A stretch of 6,941 nucleotides of DNA, from contig JAGQND010000040.1 of NCBI GenBank assembly GCA_020428265.1, positions 1 to 6,941 of the forward strand, given 5' to 3'. Positions 4,959-6,941 of this stretch are shown here, one piece after another. The first letter of the stretch is position 1; the number at the start of each line of letters is the position of its first letter. A model generated the notes under the pieces. The model did no database searches. It was given only the letters and a program-made list of their open reading frames with translations, and was not told where the DNA came from. A program made the translations under genes and the position numbers. This stretch comes from Candidatus Saccharimonadota bacterium (GTDB lineage: Bacteria > Patescibacteriota > Saccharimonadia > Saccharimonadales > Saccharimonadaceae).

Positions 4959-6374
4959 ATGAGACAAACAGTGAAAAACGCATGTTTTTTAGTTGTGGGA
5001 ATTTTTATAACATTGAGTAGTTTTGCGTCGGTACAAGCACTTGTGTTGCAGGCTGGTGAAACTAAATTTAAAGACGTATCGCCACTCATAATTACGTCAC
5101 TTATGACGTCTGGTGGCGGTAGTGATGTGGAGTTTGTAGAAATATATAACAGTGCAAATTCACTCATAAATATGGCTGATTGGCGCATAGAAGCACTGCG
5201 AGTTGATAGCACGGTAGGGCAACTAAAGGTAGCAGCGCACGCCGGCTACGTGGAGCCGAATACGCATGTAGTGTTAGCCAAAAGTGGCGTGGTGAATGGT
5301 GCGACATATACGCTAGATGGCTGGGATAATTTGAGTACTCAGCCCATAACGGAAATTCGCTTAACGCATGATAATTTTCGCCCGCATAGTGTGGTGCTTG
5401 ATGCTAAAAAATACGATGCGTGGCTAACGCGTACGTATAATACAACGAGTTACTCTGATGCTGCGAGTGCTATGCATGTGCGTACTGTCGGTGAGCGTGA
5501 ATTATTTGACGATGGTGTGTATGTGGCGCCAGAATCTGCGGGTGGTTTGCAGGTTGTAGAAATATATCCGTATGCCAAAGATTGTACGCCGTTTGATACG
5601 AGTGTAGAGTGTCGTGACTATGTGAAAATTGTAAATAGTAATAAAACTGAACCGATAGATTTGAGTGGCTACGTACTGCGTACCGATAGTTCGTCTGCTA
5701 CGCGTACGAGCTCTAATACTGTGAATTTAAACGGTACATTGTGGCCGGGCGAATACATGACAGTGTCGCTAACGAATAGCGGTACTGCCTTGCAATTAAC
5801 AAATAGCGGCGGCTACGTGTGGCTAGAGGACACCTGGGGATTGGCGCGTTATGATGAAACTCTTACTCACTACGAGTCGGCGACTTCTGCCATGCAGGGC
5901 CAAGCATATGCCGTAGCTGAGACTGGCGAGTGGAGTTGGACGACAACACCAGAGCCGTATAGTGCTAATAAAATTACGCTTGCCGTGGATAAATCTTGCC
6001 CCGAAGGCAGTGTGATAAACCCGGTGACGAACCGCTGCAATAAGGTGACGACGGCGAGTAGCCTAGTGGCTTGCAAGGAAGGTCAAGAGCGAAACGCCGA
6101 AACGAATCGTTGCAGGAGTGTGCTTGGTGCGACAGATACTCGCAAGCCATGCAAAGACACGCAGTATCGTAGTGAAGAAACTGGGCGGTGTCGAAACTTG
6201 CCGGCGAGTGGTGTGCCCGATGCGGCTTTTGCCGTAAAACCCGTGGAGCAAACTGGCTCGCAGTTTGTGGGCTGGTGGGCGCTTGGTGGAGTGTGTGCTA
6301 TGGCTGTAGGATACGGTGTATGGGAGTGGCGTGACGAGATAAAGGGCGTGTTTAAACGAATCGTACGCAAATAG
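4959..6374 (+). CDS. secreted, membrane-anchored protein with two lamin-tail-like domains and cysteine repeats
   Basis: The 471-residue product opens with a signal peptide (basic MRQTVKN, hydrophobic core, ASVQA cleavage region near residue 27). Two beta-rich domains resembling the lamin-tail domain follow. The first spans about 41-150 (PLIITSL, DVEFVEIYNSANSLINMADW, EPNTHVVLAKSG). The second spans about 195-335 (LQVVEIYPYA, RDYVKIVNSNKTEPIDLSGY, LWPGEYMTVSLTNSG, GGYVWLEDTWG). Residues 347-411 hold three CX12C repeats. One C-terminal membrane helix (about 436-456) and a basic tail (KGVFKRIVRK) follow, so the protein should be displayed outside and anchored by its C-terminus. Lamin-tail domains occur in many bacterial surface proteins and nucleases, but no nuclease domain is present here. 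I chose ATG 4959 because GAGGA lies 5 nt upstream; GTG 4947 would put four extra residues before the signal peptide and overlap that ribosome binding site. The function is unknown; adhesion or cell-surface structure is a guess. Confidence 0.82.
   Translation: MRQTVKNACFLVVGIFITLSSFASVQALVLQAGETKFKDVSPLIITSLMTSGGGSDVEFVEIYNSANSLINMADWRIEALRVDSTVGQLKVAAHAGYVEPNTHVVLAKSGVVNGATYTLDGWDNLSTQPITEIRLTHDNFRPHSVVLDAKKYDAWLTRTYNTTSYSDAASAMHVRTVGERELFDDGVYVAPESAGGLQVVEIYPYAKDCTPFDTSVECRDYVKIVNSNKTEPIDLSGYVLRTDSSSATRTSSNTVNLNGTLWPGEYMTVSLTNSGTALQLTNSGGYVWLEDTWGLARYDETLTHYESATSAMQGQAYAVAETGEWSWTTTPEPYSANKITLAVDKSCPEGSVINPVTNRCNKVTTASSLVACKEGQERNAETNRCRSVLGATDTRKPCKDTQYRSEETGRCRNLPASGVPDAAFAVKPVEQTGSQFVGWWALGGVCAMAVGYGVWEWRDEIKGVFKRIVRK
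5997..6191 (+). repeat. three in-frame cysteine repeats (CX12C) within the surface protein
   Basis: Three units start with Cys at residues 347, 372 and 398 of the surface protein and end with Cys at 360, 385 and 411. They read CPEGSVINPVTNRC, CKEGQERNAETNRC and CKDTQYRSEETGRC. The Cys-Cys distance is exactly 13 in all three, and the repeat period is 25-26 residues. Each cysteine pair could form one disulfide in a stalk just outside the membrane. Confidence 0.8.
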
Positions 6375-6377
6375 CTA

Positions 6378-6383
6378 TATAAT
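6378..6383 (+). promoter_or_regulatory. candidate -10 element for a leaderless ruvC transcript
   Basis: A perfect TATAAT lies 4 nt after the surface-protein stop codon, inside an alternating AT tract (6376-6391). With standard spacing the transcription start falls on base 6390, the A of the ruvC ATG. No good -35 box is seen 16-18 nt upstream, and no TG extension is present. Confidence 0.45.
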
Positions 6384-6389
6384 ATATAT

Positions 6390-6869
6390 ATGAGAATAAT
6401 TGGCATCGACCCAGGCACAGGAATTTTGGGATTTGGCGTGGTAGATGTCGTGAGTGGCAAAAAAACACGGCTGGTGACGGCTGGCGTGATAACAACTCCG
6501 GCGCACACGCCACTAGATGTACGACTGGGCGAAATTTACGATGGCCTAACCGACATAATAAAAGAAACAAAACCCGAAGTGATGTCGATAGAGAAGCTAT
6601 TTTTTACCAAAAATGTGACAACGGCTATAAGTGTAGCCCAGGCGCGGGGCGTGGCAATGCTAACTGGCTACCAGGCTAAGTTGCCAATTGCCGAGTATAC
6701 GCCAAACGAAATTAAGCAAACACTTACAGGTTATGGGCGGGCAGACAAAAAGCAGGTGCAAGAAATGGTGCGTATAGAACTTGGCCTGAGCGAGGTGCCT
6801 AAGCCAGATGACTGTGCTGATGCTCTAGCGGCGGCCATAACACACGCTATGATGTCGCGAAACTCTTAA
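6390..6869 (+). CDS. ruvC: Holliday junction endodeoxyribonuclease RuvC
   Basis: RuvC is the dimeric Mg2+-dependent nuclease that cuts Holliday junctions after RuvAB branch migration in recombination and repair. This 159-residue protein is complete and near the usual family length. The four catalytic acids are visible: Asp7 in the opening strand MRIIGIDPGTG, Glu68 in MSIEKLFF, and Asp141 and Asp144 in DDCADALAAAITHA. Phe71, after Glu68, matches the aromatic residue that E. coli RuvC uses at the junction. TPNEIKQTLTGYGRADKKQV (104-123) carries the conserved lysines near the active site. The ATG at 6390 is fixed by the conserved N-terminus and has no ribosome binding site. It starts 15 nt after the surface-protein stop. 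yebC lies one gene upstream. ruvA would be a common next gene but lies outside the window if present. Confidence 0.97.
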   Translation: MRIIGIDPGTGILGFGVVDVVSGKKTRLVTAGVITTPAHTPLDVRLGEIYDGLTDIIKETKPEVMSIEKLFFTKNVTTAISVAQARGVAMLTGYQAKLPIAEYTPNEIKQTLTGYGRADKKQVQEMVRIELGLSEVPKPDDCADALAAAITHAMMSRNS

Positions 6870-6872
6870 AAA

Positions 6873-6881
6873 TGCTATACT
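6873..6881 (+). promoter_or_regulatory. candidate extended -10 element for the next gene
   Basis: TGCTATACT fits an extended -10 (TGnTATAnT) and begins 4 nt after the ruvC stop codon, with no clear -35 box. Downstream, an ATG at 6928 preceded by CGGAAAT could start the next gene, but only four codons fit in the window, so no gene is called. The short inverted repeat GCGCT/AGCGC (6883-6898) lacks a T tract and is not counted as a terminator. Confidence 0.35.
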
Positions 6882-6941
6882 CGCGCTTATTTTAGCGCTC
6901 ATTAACACTTCGTCGCCTCGGAAATATATGCAAGCATCTAT

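Noticed and set aside
5094..5109. Inverted repeat ACGTCA-CTTA-TGACGT inside the surface-protein gene
   Set aside because: It encodes I-T-S-L-M-T-S within a conserved-looking domain strand, arises from two Thr codons ACG, and has no site-like context.
6883..6898. GCGCT/AGCGC hairpin after ruvC as a terminator
   Set aside because: It has only 5 bp and no T tract after it, and it overlaps a candidate promoter region.

Overview
The window looks like a piece of a small bacterial genome of the Patescibacteria/CPR type, most likely a Candidatus Saccharibacteria (TM7) relative. This rests on inference: many ATA isoleucine codons, tight single-strand packing of short genes, a surface protein combining lamin-tail domains with CX12C repeats, and start sites lacking Shine-Dalgarno sequences. 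No single gene here is diagnostic, and no database search was possible. Eight protein genes are present, all on the + strand, plus one tRNA on the - strand. All eight stops are TAA or TAG, and full-length families are read without internal TGA, so the standard code fits.

Positions 1-1548 hold a tight operon. It contains the C-terminal two thirds of a RimK-type ATP-grasp ligase (cut by the window edge), a membrane-anchored DUF192 protein 2 nt later, and a small multi-pass membrane protein of unknown function 1 nt after that. The two internal cistrons have G-rich ribosome binding sites. At 1550-1578 a near-consensus promoter drives a single alpha/beta-hydrolase gene (1588-2376). A 17-bp perfect hairpin (2394-2432) closes this gene and also the convergent tRNA.

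Positions 2432-2692 hold a tRNA-Val(UAC) on the - strand with several odd features. Upstream of it lies non-coding DNA carrying rearranged fragments of the same tRNA: a direct copy of its 5' end and an inverted copy of its D-arm. Then come comEC (DNA-uptake channel, without the beta-lactamase-like domain), yebC (translation/transcription factor), a secreted membrane-anchored lamin-tail-domain protein with three cysteine repeats, and ruvC (Holliday junction resolvase). The window ends shortly after ruvC with a possible promoter for the next gene.

Functionally the right half joins DNA import (ComEC) and recombination (RuvC) to a YebC factor and a probable surface protein. The yebC-ruvC neighbourhood is known in many bacteria, and here the surface-protein gene sits between the two. 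The most notable window-wide signal is that the genes likely to head transcripts (hydrolase, comEC, yebC, ruvC) have a -10-like element beginning only 12-15 nt before the start codon and no Shine-Dalgarno sequence, which suggests leaderless or near-leaderless mRNAs. I see no CRISPR array, insertion sequence, defence system or other clear new multi-gene system.
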